A stretch of 64,000 nucleotides of DNA from Paenibacillus pinisoli. GTDB taxonomy: Bacteria; Bacillota; Bacilli; Paenibacillales; Paenibacillaceae. Below are positions 42,500 through 50,608 of the stretch, piece by piece. Within the stretch, counting starts at the first letter, position 1. Each line of letters opens with the position of its first letter. Position numbers and translations under genes: made by a program. The notes under the pieces are model-generated. The model was not told the origin of the DNA. It made no database searches and saw only the letters and a program-made list of their open reading frames with translations. The DNA lies in the NCBI RefSeq assembly GCF_003605435.1, contig NZ_QXQB01000004.1:434001-498000 (forward strand). The letters are read 5' to 3'.

Positions 42500-44077
42500 T
42501 TGAAAACATTTGCTGAATTTGGCTTGGAACCTAAAGTGTTGCAAGCAATTACGGAACTTGGATTCGAGGAATCGACACCGATTCAGTCCCAATCCATCCC
42601 AGTGGCTATGACAGGCCGAGACTTGATTGGCCAAGCCCAGACCGGTACGGGGAAGACAGCGGCATTCGGAATCCCGCTGATTAACAAAATTCCGACAAGC
42701 GAGGATCGCATTGTCGCATTGATTATGACGCCGACCCGTGAGCTCGCTATCCAGGTGGCGGAAGAGATCGGGAAGCTTACTCGATACAAAGGTTTGCGTT
42801 CGCTGCCAATTTACGGCGGCCAAGAGATCGGCCGTCAGATTCGTGCGCTGAAGAAACGCCCGCAAATCATTATCGGAACACCGGGACGTTTGCTTGACCA
42901 CATCAACCGCAAGACGATCCGTCTGGAAGACGTTCAGACAGTCGTGCTGGATGAGGCGGATGAGATGCTGGATATGGGCTTCATGGAGGATATCCAATCC
43001 ATCCTCAAGCTGGTACCGGAAGAGCGTCAAACTATGCTATTCTCGGCTACAATGCCAATCAACATCCAGAAGCTTGCCCAGCAATTCCTGAAGGATCCTG
43101 AGCATGTATCGGTTATTCCGAAGCAAGTAACGGCTCCGTCAATCGAGCAATCCTACATTGAAGTGCATGAGCGCCAGAAGTTCGAAGCGCTTAGCCGCTT
43201 GCTGGACATGGAGTCCCCAGAGTTGGCTATCATCTTCGGCCGCACCAAGCGCCGCGTAGATGAGCTGAGCGAAGCGCTGCAAAAGCGTGGCTACTCTGCT
43301 GACGGTCTTCACGGCGACCTGTCCCAGAACCAGCGCGACAACGTAATGCGCAAGTTCCGCGACGGCAGCATTGATGTGCTGGTTGCTACGGACGTTGCGG
43401 CTCGCGGCCTCGACGTATCGGGCGTAACGCATGTTATCAATTTTGACCTGCCGCAAGATCCGGAGAGCTATGTTCACCGTATCGGCCGTACAGGACGCGC
43501 AGGCAAGGAAGGTACAGCTTGGTCGTTCGTCACGCCTCGTGAGATTGATCATCTGCACTTCATCGAGCGCATTACGCGCCAACGCATGAACCGCAAGCCT
43601 CTGCCTAGCTTGGCGGAAGCGATCGAAGGCAAACAACGTGTGACTGCAGAACGCGTGCTTGAAGTCGTTCAGAACGAAGAGTTCAACGAGTACAAAGCAA
43701 TTGCGATTCAATTGCTGGAACAATATGATTCCGTTCATCTTCTTGCAGCAACGATGAAGCTGCTTACAGGCGAGAAGAAAAACGTCGAGATCGAATTGAC
43801 TCCGGAAGAGCCGCTTCGCGCTAAGAAACGCAGACCGGATATCCGTTCCAACGGCCGTCCGTTCAACCGCAGCGGCGGGGGCTCTTATGGCAGCAACCGC
43901 AGTAGCGGCGGCGGCGGATACCGCGGACGCGACGACAGACGCAGCAGCGGTGGCGGATACCGCGGCGGTGAGAACCGCAGCAGCGGCGGATATAATGGCG
44001 GAAGCAGCTACAGCAAGCGCAACAGCGAAGGCCGCAGCGACTATCGTCGTCCGAAGAGCTCGTCCGAGGACAATTAA
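42500..44077 (+). CDS. cshA: DEAD-box RNA helicase, CshA type
   Basis: A 525-residue helicase with all core motifs: PIQSQSIP (Q), AQTGTGKT (I), PTREL (Ia), DEAD (II), SAT (III), ARGLDVSG (V) and [10 protein letters not shown] (VI). From about residue 440 the tail is rich in Arg, Gly and Ser (repeated [13 protein letters not shown] blocks), which binds RNA. CshA works in cold adaptation, ribosome assembly and the RNA degradosome. The start is TTG at 42500 with GAAGGAG about 12 bases upstream; the only ATG nearby (42489) opens a five-codon frame. Confidence 0.93.
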   Translation: MKTFAEFGLEPKVLQAITELGFEESTPIQSQSIPVAMTGRDLIGQAQTGTGKTAAFGIPLINKIPTSEDRIVALIMTPTRELAIQVAEEIGKLTRYKGLRSLPIYGGQEIGRQIRALKKRPQIIIGTPGRLLDHINRKTIRLEDVQTVVLDEADEMLDMGFMEDIQSILKLVPEERQTMLFSATMPINIQKLAQQFLKDPEHVSVIPKQVTAPSIEQSYIEVHERQKFEALSRLLDMESPELAIIFGRTKRRVDELSEALQKRGYSADGLHGDLSQNQRDNVMRKFRDGSIDVLVATDVAARGLDVSGVTHVINFDLPQDPESYVHRIGRTGRAGKEGTAWSFVTPREIDHLHFIERITRQRMNRKPLPSLAEAIEGKQRVTAERVLEVVQNEEFNEYKAIAIQLLEQYDSVHLLAATMKLLTGEKKNVEIELTPEEPLRAKKRRPDIRSNGRPFNRSGGGSYGSNRSSGGGGYRGRDDRRSSGGGYRGGENRSSGGYNGGSSYSKRNSEGRSDYRRPKSSSEDN

Positions 44078-44088
44078 TACGCGACAAA

Positions 44089-44142
44089 AACGGGGAAAGT
44101 CCGTGATGCCTTGCGGGCATCGCGGACCTCTCCGTTCTTTTT
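44089..44142 (+). terminator. Terminator of the helicase gene
   Basis: A long stem AACGG..GTCCG..GATGCC / GGGCATC..CGGAC..CCGTT around TTGC, followed by five T. Confidence 0.88.
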
Positions 44143-44151
44143 ATCTAGGCT

Positions 44152-44262
44152 TTAGAAGCAAAGGATTGTTCTGGAGATGATGACCAGAAGGATAAACAAT
44201 ACGAGAATGGCGCCTACGGAGTTAAAACCACCACAGCCGAAACCAGGACCAATGTTGCCCAT
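44152..44262 (-). CDS. YjcZ-family sporulation peptide
   Basis: A 36-residue protein: a Gly/Cys-rich start (MGNIGPGFGCGG), FNSVGAILVLFILLVII as the single membrane segment and a short tail. This is the typical YjcZ/SVM-type layout of tiny Bacillota spore proteins. AAGGAGG lies 8 bases before the ATG. On the minus strand a CATAGGATG-like element about 35 bases upstream weakly resembles a sigma-K -10. It converges on the helicase gene, whose terminator lies just before its stop. Confidence 0.88.
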   Translation of the reverse strand: MGNIGPGFGCGGFNSVGAILVLFILLVIISRTILCF

Positions 44263-44422
44263 TGTAGCAACCTCCTTTTAATCATCTGAATAGGTGAACA
44301 CTAACATCCTATGCAAATCCGTCCACGTGGATTAGACGGAGGCCTAGAGTCTCTTAATTTGGGCGGTCCAATGACCCCTGTCAGCAACGGCAAGACACTC
44401 ACTTATTGTGGAGGCAGATCTG

Positions 44423-45241
44423 ATGGAACCAAGAGGACTTATGGGGGGATTCTACCGAATCTCCGAATGGATTATGAGGCTTGCGGTCATTAATCTTTTA
44501 TGGATTATTACCGCGCTGCCATTTATGTTTCTAGTCTTTTTTCTGGTGTTTATTTATCCGCAGGGCATAACGGAAGAGGCGCTGGTTCAGCATGGGATAT
44601 TAGCTTTTCTCATGTGGCCGATAATTACGATCTCTGTGCTTGCTCCGTTGACCCTATTCCCTTCAACGGCTGCCATGTTCACCGTAGCCCGCAAATGGGT
44701 GACGGGAGAGTCTGATGTCGCATTGTTTAAGACGTTCTTCCGCGGCTACAAGGAGAACTACAAGCAAAGCATGATTGGCGGATTCATCTACACCATCCTT
44801 ATCGTCTTAATGGTCGTGAACTATTTCTTCTACAGAGACCAAATGGCAATTGCATCATACATCTTCTTGGCGTTCCTAGCTCTGTTATTTGCATCGTTGT
44901 TCAATTATTTCTCGATGCTCGTGCACTACCACATGAAAACGTTTCAATTGGTTAAAAATGCGATTTTGATTACGATTGGCAAGCCGATCCGCTCCTTGTC
45001 CACCGTCATGATGTGCGGCGTCATCATCTATATCAGCTTGTTCCAGCTGACGTTCCTGATTCCATTCTTTATGGGAAGCCTTGTCGCATTGGTCGCGTTC
45101 TGGAACTTTAATTTGATCTACATGAAGCTGCAGGAGCAGGCGGAGAAGCTGAAGCAATCCGAGGAAGAAGCGGCGGAGGAAGCGGCTGAGCTGAACCGCG
45201 AAGAGCTTCTTAAGGACAATCCTAACGATTCCAATAAATAA
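44423..45241 (+). CDS. DUF624 (YesL-like) membrane protein
   Basis: A 272-residue protein with about six membrane segments and an acidic C-terminal tail (EEEAAEEAAELNREE). The N-terminal block (GGFYRISEWIMRLAVINLLWI) is the hallmark of the DUF624/YesL family, often found near sugar-uptake genes but of unknown function. Here it stands alone. ATG 44423 is 8 bases from TGGAGG (44409-44414); an in-frame GTG at 44408 overlaps that site. Confidence 0.88.
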   Translation: MEPRGLMGGFYRISEWIMRLAVINLLWIITALPFMFLVFFLVFIYPQGITEEALVQHGILAFLMWPIITISVLAPLTLFPSTAAMFTVARKWVTGESDVALFKTFFRGYKENYKQSMIGGFIYTILIVLMVVNYFFYRDQMAIASYIFLAFLALLFASLFNYFSMLVHYHMKTFQLVKNAILITIGKPIRSLSTVMMCGVIIYISLFQLTFLIPFFMGSLVALVAFWNFNLIYMKLQEQAEKLKQSEEEAAEEAAELNREELLKDNPNDSNK

Positions 45242-45255
45242 TTGGGACGCCCGCG

Positions 45256-45284
45256 TTTACTTTTGCGGCAGAACGGTCTATAAT
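45256..45284 (+). promoter_or_regulatory. Sigma-A-type promoter of the 6S RNA gene
   Basis: TTTACT (45256-45261) and TATAAT (45279-45284) with a 17-bp spacer; transcription should begin at about 45290. Confidence 0.85.
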
Positions 45285-45289
45285 AGCTA

Positions 45290-45472
45290 TACATCCTGCG
45301 ATGTTCGTAACGGCTCTTCGTTGTTTTGAACCAATGGCTGTTTCACGGGAGACCTACATCGCTTTGCAGCTGACACGCCCCCAAAAGGGGATCTCAAAAG
45401 CAGAGCTGCGGACACCCACCTGCGAGAGCGGGTTCAGAAACATGCGGGTCGGACGGCATAGGCGGGTTTTTT
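45290..45472 (+). ncRNA. ssrS: 6S RNA
   Basis: About 183 nucleotides that mimic an open promoter and bind sigma-A RNA polymerase. The signatures of Bacillota 6S RNA are present: TTTTGAACC (45324-45332), TTTCACGGGA (45351-45360), ACACCCACCT (45412-45421) and GGGTTCAGAAA (45430-45440). GAACC pairs with GGTTC to close the central bubble, GCAGCT (45366) pairs with AGCTGC (45404), and CCCC-CAAAA-GGGG caps the apical arm. The ends pair as CCTGC..ATG / CAT..GGCGGG, and a T-run follows. Confidence 0.88.
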
Positions 45473-45481
45473 AAGTCAATG

Positions 45482-45522
45482 AAGAGCGATTAGTCGGTTA
45501 AATCCGATGAAAGCTCTTTTTT
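45482..45522 (+). terminator. Second terminator after the 6S RNA
   Basis: AAGAGC and GCTCTT enclose an inner stem TCGG-TTAAA-TCCGA and are followed by four to six T. It insulates the next gene. Confidence 0.65.
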
Positions 45523-45588
45523 CGTGCATGAAAACATGGTATGATTAGAAGTAATGTATATAGACGCTAGAGGGGGAGATTCTTGTTG

Positions 45589-45975
45589 TTGAAGCGGACC
45601 TTAATCGGGCTGCTGCGCAGTCATGAACAGACAGGCGACAAGGCGAAGGATCCATTGCTGAAATCGCACTTCTACAAGCTGTCGAAGGACAAGGCGTGGG
45701 AAGAAGTGTTATCTACTCTGAAGAAGATGCAAGGCTACAAGGTATTACATGAAGTGCAATCCGTCGGAGAGATTGTGATGGAGAGACGTACAATGTTCGG
45801 TCGTACGATGGACATTACCGTTTCGGTCATCAGCGTGAATCCGCTAACATCTGCGGTTGATGTCTATTCCGCTTCCCGGGGCTCCTTGGGGGATCTCGGC
45901 TCCAACTATCGCGTTATATTGGAAATCTATCGTGTCTTGGATAAGAAGCTTGGAGCTTTTAAGGTAAATAGCTAA
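45589..45975 (+). CDS. DUF1499-like cytosolic protein
   Basis: About 128 residues beginning at one of three consecutive TTG codons (45583, 45586, 45589) after GGGGGAG (45572-45578); 45586 or 45589 has the better spacing. The sequence alternates strands and helices (EVQSVGEIVMERRTMFGRTMDITVSVIS), like DUF1499/cytosolic proteins of Bacillus. No membrane segment. Function unknown. Confidence 0.8.
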   Translation: MKRTLIGLLRSHEQTGDKAKDPLLKSHFYKLSKDKAWEEVLSTLKKMQGYKVLHEVQSVGEIVMERRTMFGRTMDITVSVISVNPLTSAVDVYSASRGSLGDLGSNYRVILEIYRVLDKKLGAFKVNS

Positions 45976-45980
45976 TACAT

Positions 45981-46020
45981 AAACAAAGCGAGGAAGGGGT
46001 GTCCTTCACTCGCTTTGTTT
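45981..46020. terminator. Bidirectional terminator before tpx
   Basis: AAACAAAGCGAG and CTCGCTTTGTTT form a 12-bp stem with inner AAGG/CCTT pairing, flanked by A and T. Confidence 0.9.
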
Positions 46021-46060
46021 GCAGTCAGCCGCCGGAATGGATCGGCTGGATATACGATTA

Positions 46061-46585
46061 TTAAACCAGGGCTTTGGCCGCTTCGATCGCTTGCTCGTAG
46101 TTCGGATGCTCGGTCATCTCAGGCAGGTATTCAACGTAACGGATCGTATTGTCTCCGTCGATGACGAAGATGGAGCGCATATCAAGGGCAAATTCTTTAA
46201 TCAGGACGCCGTACGCTTCGCCGAAGTTATTGTTCTTATAGTCGGACAGCATGACGACTTTGTCAACGCCGGCTGCACCGCACCAGCGCGCTTGCGCGAA
46301 CGGAAGGTCTGCGCTAACAGTCAGAACAACCACATTGTCGCCCAGAGAAGCTGCTGCTTCGTTGAAACGGCGGGTTTGCGCGTCGCAAACGCCTGTGTCG
46401 ATGGATGGAACGACAGAAATCAGCTTGACCTTGCCAGCGTAGTCGCTCAGGCTAACGGATTCCACCAGGGATTTGTTAAGGGAGAAGTCCGGAGCTTGGT
46501 CTCCAGCTTTCAGTTCAGGTCCAATCAATGTAAGCGGGTTACCCTTGAATGTGGCAACGCCTGTGCGTTCTTGTAGTTGTGTCAT
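46061..46585 (-). CDS. tpx: Thiol peroxidase
   Basis: A 174-residue atypical 2-Cys peroxiredoxin. Cys67 in PSIDTGVCDAQT is the peroxidatic and Cys102 in RWCGA the resolving residue. It reduces H2O2 and alkyl hydroperoxides using thioredoxin. AGGAGG precedes the ATG. It is transcribed divergently from the LysR-type regulator at 46717, a common arrangement for a regulator and its target. Confidence 0.96.
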   Translation of the reverse strand: MTQLQERTGVATFKGNPLTLIGPELKAGDQAPDFSLNKSLVESVSLSDYAGKVKLISVVPSIDTGVCDAQTRRFNEAAASLGDNVVVLTVSADLPFAQARWCGAAGVDKVVMLSDYKNNNFGEAYGVLIKEFALDMRSIFVIDGDNTIRYVEYLPEMTEHPNYEQAIEAAKALV

Positions 46586-46676
46586 GTTATACTTCCTCCT
46601 TGGAATGGATTGTACGATACGTGATCATTATAATCGCAATGAAATACGCTTGTCCAATAAATGGCGAATAATTAAG

Positions 46677-46694
46677 ATCAACATAAAGGTTGAT
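46677..46694. promoter_or_regulatory. LysR-type operator dyad between tpx and the regulator gene
   Basis: ATCAAC-N6-GTTGAT is a perfect inverted repeat, 22 bp before the regulator's ATG. It is the form of LysR-type binding sites and fits autoregulation, possibly with control of tpx. Confidence 0.6.
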
Positions 46695-46716
46695 TACGGG
46701 AGAGAATCGAAAGCAT

Positions 46717-47607
46717 ATGGAACTTCGACAGCTTTATTATTTTGTGAAAGTCGCACGGAAAGAACATGTCACGCAAGCTGCGGAAGAGCTTCATGTGGCT
46801 CAGTCGGCCGTCAGCCGCCAGATCCACCAGCTGGAGGAGGAGCTTGGCGTCAAGCTGTTTGTTCAGAAGGGGAGAAATCTGCAATTGACGCCAGCTGGTG
46901 CGTTATTTCTAAAGCGGGCCGAAGTGATATTGTCCGATTTGGAGCGGGCCGTTATCGAGGTTCATGAATTTTTGGATCCGGAGAAAGGCGAGATCAGGCT
47001 GGGCTTCCCGCACAGTCTGGGCAATACGTTGATTCCGCAAGTCGTGGCGGCGTTCCGCAAGCTTCATCCGAATGTGAAATTCAGGTTCAAGCAAGGGATG
47101 TACCCTTCGCTTATTCGCGATCTCGTAAAAGGGGAGATCGATTTGGCCTTTATATCCCCTTACCCCAAGGAGAACGAACAAGTATGCGGAGAGGTGCTGC
47201 TGACGGAAGAACTGTATGCGATTCTCCCTCCCGGCCATCCGCTGTCGGACGAGGGAGAGATTGAACTGGCCCAGCTGAGGGACGAGACGTTCGTTATATT
47301 CAGCGAGGGCTATTCGCTAAGACCGATCGTATGGGAGGCTTGCATAGAGGCCGGATTCGAGCCCAAGATCGGATTCGAGGGTGAGGAGACGGATACGATT
47401 AGAGGGCTTGTTGCCGCGGGCATGGGCGTCAGCCTGCTGCCGGAGCTGGCGCTGCATCAATCCGGGCTGCTCCAGCCGGCGACGGTACGAATCTCGAAGC
47501 CTGCCGTTACAAGGACGATCGGATTGGTCCATCGAAGCAACGAGAAGCTGCCGCTTGTGGCTAAGCTGTTCCACGGATTTCTACTGCGGTATTTCAAGCG
47601 CGATTAA
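46717..47607 (+). CDS. LysR-family transcriptional regulator
   Basis: A 296-residue LTTR: winged helix at 1-60 (MELRQLYYFVKVARKEHVTQAAEELHVAQ...), linker helix, then a periplasmic-binding-like effector domain with GFPHSLGNTLIP. It resembles GltC/CzcR-type regulators. The start at 46717 is the canonical MELRQL; the reading frame continues upstream to 46690 but there it would run through the operator dyad. Confidence 0.93.
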   Translation: MELRQLYYFVKVARKEHVTQAAEELHVAQSAVSRQIHQLEEELGVKLFVQKGRNLQLTPAGALFLKRAEVILSDLERAVIEVHEFLDPEKGEIRLGFPHSLGNTLIPQVVAAFRKLHPNVKFRFKQGMYPSLIRDLVKGEIDLAFISPYPKENEQVCGEVLLTEELYAILPPGHPLSDEGEIELAQLRDETFVIFSEGYSLRPIVWEACIEAGFEPKIGFEGEETDTIRGLVAAGMGVSLLPELALHQSGLLQPATVRISKPAVTRTIGLVHRSNEKLPLVAKLFHGFLLRYFKRD

Positions 47608-47640
47608 CCATTGGCAGGGGGAAAGTTAAGGAGAACATAA

Positions 47641-47683
47641 GAAGAGCCCTCTGGCGGCATACAGGCCGTCAGAGGGCTCTTTC
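47641..47683. terminator. Bidirectional terminator between the LysR and YugP-type genes
   Basis: GAAGAGCCCTCTG..CGGC and GCCG..CAGAGGGCTCTT pair around ATACAG, followed by T residues. Confidence 0.9.
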
Positions 47684-47694
47684 TGTTGCGGGCA

Positions 47695-48360
47695 TTAATC
47701 GCGGTTCTGGGTGAAAATCAAAATGTAGCGAATAAGCTCCAGCAAGGAGAGCAGGGCAGCTGCTACATAAGTCAATGCGGCAGAGTTCAACACTTTGGCT
47801 ACGCCGCGTTCTTCGTCGTTCGTTATGAAGCCTTCCGCAACCATCAGGTCGCGTGCTCTGCTGCTGGCGTTGAATTCAACCGGCAGTGTAATAAGCTGGA
47901 AGGCGACGGCTACGGAGAAGAAGATGATGCCGAGGCCAATTAAGTTAAACTGGTTGAACAGGAAACCGGCAATAAGCAAGAAAGGTGCGACGCCGGAAGC
48001 GAAGTTCACGACAGGGAAGATTCGGTGACGGGCAACCAGGAACGGATAAGACACGGAATGCTGAATGGCGTGTCCTACCTCATGGCAGGCGACCGATATA
48101 GCCGAGATGGAGTTCTCGTAGTATACGGGCTCCGACAAGCGCACTACGCGGTTAATGGGATCGTAATGGTCGGTCAATGCGCCTTGGACTGGCTCGATCG
48201 GCACGTCATGCAGACCGTTGTTGTCCAGCATCCTTCTGGCGGCTTGGTAGCCGGTAAGGCCGCTGTGCGCCGGCACTTGCGCCCACTTCTTGAAGGTTCC
48301 CTTGACGCGGAATTGGGCCCAGATCGTCAAAGCGAAGGCTGCAATTATCAGGATGATCAT
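47695..48360 (-). CDS. YugP-type membrane zinc metallopeptidase
   Basis: A 221-residue neutral zinc metallopeptidase family 2 protein: N-terminal membrane segment (MIILIIAAFALTIWA), catalytic CHEVGHAIQH at about residue 110-119, and two more C-terminal hydrophobic segments. ATG 48360 is 9 bases from GGAGG. It lies 35 bp after the MerR-type gene on the same strand and is probably cotranscribed. Substrate unknown. Confidence 0.9.
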   Translation of the reverse strand: MIILIIAAFALTIWAQFRVKGTFKKWAQVPAHSGLTGYQAARRMLDNNGLHDVPIEPVQGALTDHYDPINRVVRLSEPVYYENSISAISVACHEVGHAIQHSVSYPFLVARHRIFPVVNFASGVAPFLLIAGFLFNQFNLIGLGIIFFSVAVAFQLITLPVEFNASSRARDLMVAEGFITNDEERGVAKVLNSAALTYVAAALLSLLELIRYILIFTQNRD

Positions 48361-48395
48361 CAATACATTCCTCCAACTTATGGTGTAGGACACCG

Positions 48396-48836
48396 TTACA
48401 TGAGAGAGCTCTTGTTCATGAGCAGCATCAGAGCTTCGATGCATGCGGCTGTCTGAGGCGTCAACGCTGAGTAGAAACGGTTCGCTTGGCGGGGCTTTAG
48501 CTGCTTAATAACAGGCTCAAGCTCCTTGACCTCGCGCTCCAGCTTTGTCAGGTGCTGCTGGATCTCGGTCAGCTTAAGAGAAATTTGCTCCTCTGGCGTC
48601 ACTTTGCTCCAGCTATCCAGACTGGCTTTAATCTCATCTAACGTATATTTGTCCTTTTTCATATCCTCAATACGTTCGAGACGCTGCAAAGTTTCATGAG
48701 AATATAATCTGTAGTTTTTGTCGGATCGCTTCGCAGGCTCAATGAGCCCCATCGAGGTATAATAATCGATTGTCCTTGCGCTGACCTTGGCAAGCCTGGA
48801 TAATTCTCCGATCCGGTACAAGTGGATAGCATCCAT
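48396..48836 (-). CDS. MerR-family transcriptional regulator
   Basis: A 146-residue MerR-type regulator: helix-turn-helix and wing at residues 5-72 (YRIGELSRLAKVSARTIDYYTSMGLI, KNYRLY), then a long coiled-coil dimerisation helix (about 85-125) and a short hydrophobic end. No Cys ligand pair for metals is evident in the effector part. A TATAAT on the minus strand (48868-48863) with a TTACTT-like -35 is a likely promoter. It precedes and may control the YugP-type protease gene. Confidence 0.88.
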   Translation of the reverse strand: MDAIHLYRIGELSRLAKVSARTIDYYTSMGLIEPAKRSDKNYRLYSHETLQRLERIEDMKKDKYTLDEIKASLDSWSKVTPEEQISLKLTEIQQHLTKLEREVKELEPVIKQLKPRQANRFYSALTPQTAACIEALMLLMNKSSLM

Positions 48837-49043
48837 TCTATCACCGCCTTTGATCATTCTTCATTATAGTTAATGATAATCTTAAAGTAACCATACAGTC
48901 AAACGTCTGACATGTGAATTATAGAAGCAAGATGCAGCTTAGGCGGTTTGTCCCTATGTTTGCACGGAAGGGTGGAAATGAGATGTAAACGCGAAGAATG
49001 AGAGTGAGTTATATCTATTATATAGCTGTTTAACAAGAAAAGG

Positions 49044-49087
49044 CTAACGTTCGTGTCAGGTTTACTGCCGAACGTTAGATTTTTTTT
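49044..49087 (+). terminator. Orphan terminator or attenuator 5' of amt
   Basis: CTAACGTTCG and CGAACGTTAG form a 10-bp perfect stem with a 15-base loop, followed by eight T (49080-49087). It lies upstream of the amt promoter and no + strand gene precedes it, so it implies a short RNA from about 48850-49080 or an older leader. Confidence 0.75.
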
Positions 49088-49107
49088 GAAAAAAATGAAA
49101 ATCCATA

Positions 49108-49136
49108 TTGTCAAAATAAGCTGCTCTGACTATAAT
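49108..49136 (+). promoter_or_regulatory. Sigma-A-type promoter of amt
   Basis: TTGTCA (49108-49113) and TATAAT (49131-49136) with a 17-bp spacer; the leader is about 50 bases. Confidence 0.85.
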
Positions 49137-49191
49137 GACATTAAGTCTTTCGTAGTATGTGAGGAAAGATAACATTAAAGGAGTGGTCATA

Positions 49192-50568
49192 TTGGTGAAG
49201 AAGACATTTCTCGCGTTAGGATTAATGACAATTGTTTTCCCGGTAGTCGCATTCGCAGCGGATCCTTCCGGCGCAATGCTTGACATGGGATTGAACTCCC
49301 TGTGGGTCATGCTCGCATTTATTCTTGTACTATTGATGCAAGGCGGTTTTATTCTTCTCGAAGCCGGCTCCACTCGGATGAAAAATGCAGGCCATGTGGC
49401 TGGCAAAACGATTTTTACAGTAGGTCTTGCGGCTCTTATCTATTGGGCTGTCGGTTATGGAGTAGCCTTCGGCGGGGCGAATGCGGAGAGCACGCTTAGC
49501 AAGTTTATCGGCTGGGGCGACTTCTTCGTCAATCCCGGCACTTCCGGCGACCCGGCATCTGAGGGCTTCCCGAGCGCAGTGTTCTTCCTGTTCCAATTGG
49601 CCTTTGCAGCGATCTCCTTATCCATTGCATGGGGGGGGTTCGCAGAGCGCGCCAAGCTGTCCTCTTATGTCGTATTTACCCTCTTCTATATCGCGGTTAT
49701 TTATCCGGTGGTTGCTCACTGGATCTGGGGCGGCGGCTGGCTGGCCGACCATGGCGCGCAAGACTTCGCAGGCTCGACGGTCGTTCACTTGTCCGGAGCG
49801 GTTGCAGCGTTTGTCGCTACCGTTCTTCTGAAACCTCGTATCGGCAAATTCAACAAAGACGGCTCCGCTAATGAAATTTTGGGACATAACCAAGTATTTA
49901 CGGCATTGTCCGTGCTTCTGCTGTGGGTGGGCTGGTTCGGCTTCAATGCAGGCTCCACCGTTGCGATCGGCGATGGATTCTTTACCTACGTAGCCTTCAC
50001 GACGATGCTTGGCGCAGGCGCTGGCGGCGTCGCAGCGCTGATGATCTCTTGGGCGGTAACAGGCAAAGCTGACATAACAGCCATGCTCAACGGTACGCTT
50101 GGCGGTCTTGTTGCTATCACGGCTTCCTGTGCATTCGTTGATCCATGGGCGGCTGTCGTGATTGGTCTTGTCTCTGGCGTACTTGTATTCTACAGTGTGA
50201 AAATGTTCGAAAAGCTGAAAGTAGACGATCCGATCTATGCGCTGTCTGTTCATGGCATGGCAGGCATTTGGGGTACGCTTGCGAACGGCATCTTCGCAAC
50301 GCAAGAGCTTGCAGATAAGGTAGGCGTCGGAACAGGCGGCTTGATCGACACGGGCAGCTGGAAGCAGCTGTGGGTACAGCTAGAGTCCGTTGTATTCGCC
50401 GGCGCATTCGTGCTCGTGTCGTCCTTCATCGTCCTGGGCATTATGAAGAAGGTTATGGGCTTCCGCGTAACGGAGGAGCAAGAAATTATCGGTCTTGACC
50501 TGAGCGAGCACGGAGTTTATGGTTATCCTGAGCAATTGAAAAAGCCAGGCCAAGGCATTCAAGGCTAA
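49192..50568 (+). CDS. amt: Ammonium transporter
   Basis: About 458 residues with a cleavable-looking N-terminal segment (VVAFAADPSGAM) and eleven membrane helices. The twin pore histidines are in STVVHLSGAVAAF and LSVHGMAGIWGT, and FIGWGDFF plus HGAQDFAGS carry conserved Trp and Asp. AAAGGAG is 8 bases before TTG 49192 and 11 before GTG 49195; either may start. Unusually, no glnK/glnB follows: the next genes encode a DUF294 nucleotidyltransferase-like protein and an exonuclease, 40 and 20 bp apart. Confidence 0.95.
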   Translation: MVKKTFLALGLMTIVFPVVAFAADPSGAMLDMGLNSLWVMLAFILVLLMQGGFILLEAGSTRMKNAGHVAGKTIFTVGLAALIYWAVGYGVAFGGANAESTLSKFIGWGDFFVNPGTSGDPASEGFPSAVFFLFQLAFAAISLSIAWGGFAERAKLSSYVVFTLFYIAVIYPVVAHWIWGGGWLADHGAQDFAGSTVVHLSGAVAAFVATVLLKPRIGKFNKDGSANEILGHNQVFTALSVLLLWVGWFGFNAGSTVAIGDGFFTYVAFTTMLGAGAGGVAALMISWAVTGKADITAMLNGTLGGLVAITASCAFVDPWAAVVIGLVSGVLVFYSVKMFEKLKVDDPIYALSVHGMAGIWGTLANGIFATQELADKVGVGTGGLIDTGSWKQLWVQLESVVFAGAFVLVSSFIVLGIMKKVMGFRVTEEQEIIGLDLSEHGVYGYPEQLKKPGQGIQG

Positions 50569-50608
50569 CCGATAAGGCCTAACGGACTGACCGAAGGGGG
50601 GAAGGCGC

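Larger units (their letters stand above)
48837..49191. other. 355-bp intergenic region upstream of amt
   Basis: No convincing protein gene. It contains the minus-strand MerR promoter, a strong + strand terminator hairpin (49044-49087) that belongs to no annotated gene, and the amt promoter. No TnrA/GlnR-type box (TGTNA-N7-TNACA) was found. Confidence 0.6.

Noticed and set aside
48899..49114. 71-codon minus-strand frame upstream of amt
   Set aside because: It crosses the terminator hairpin and promoter, has a Phe/Lys-rich low-complexity start and no ribosome site.
48837..49191. TnrA/GlnR nitrogen-control box upstream of amt
   Set aside because: TGTCA occurs near 49055 and 49110, but no match to the spaced TGTNA-N7-TNACA palindrome was found.
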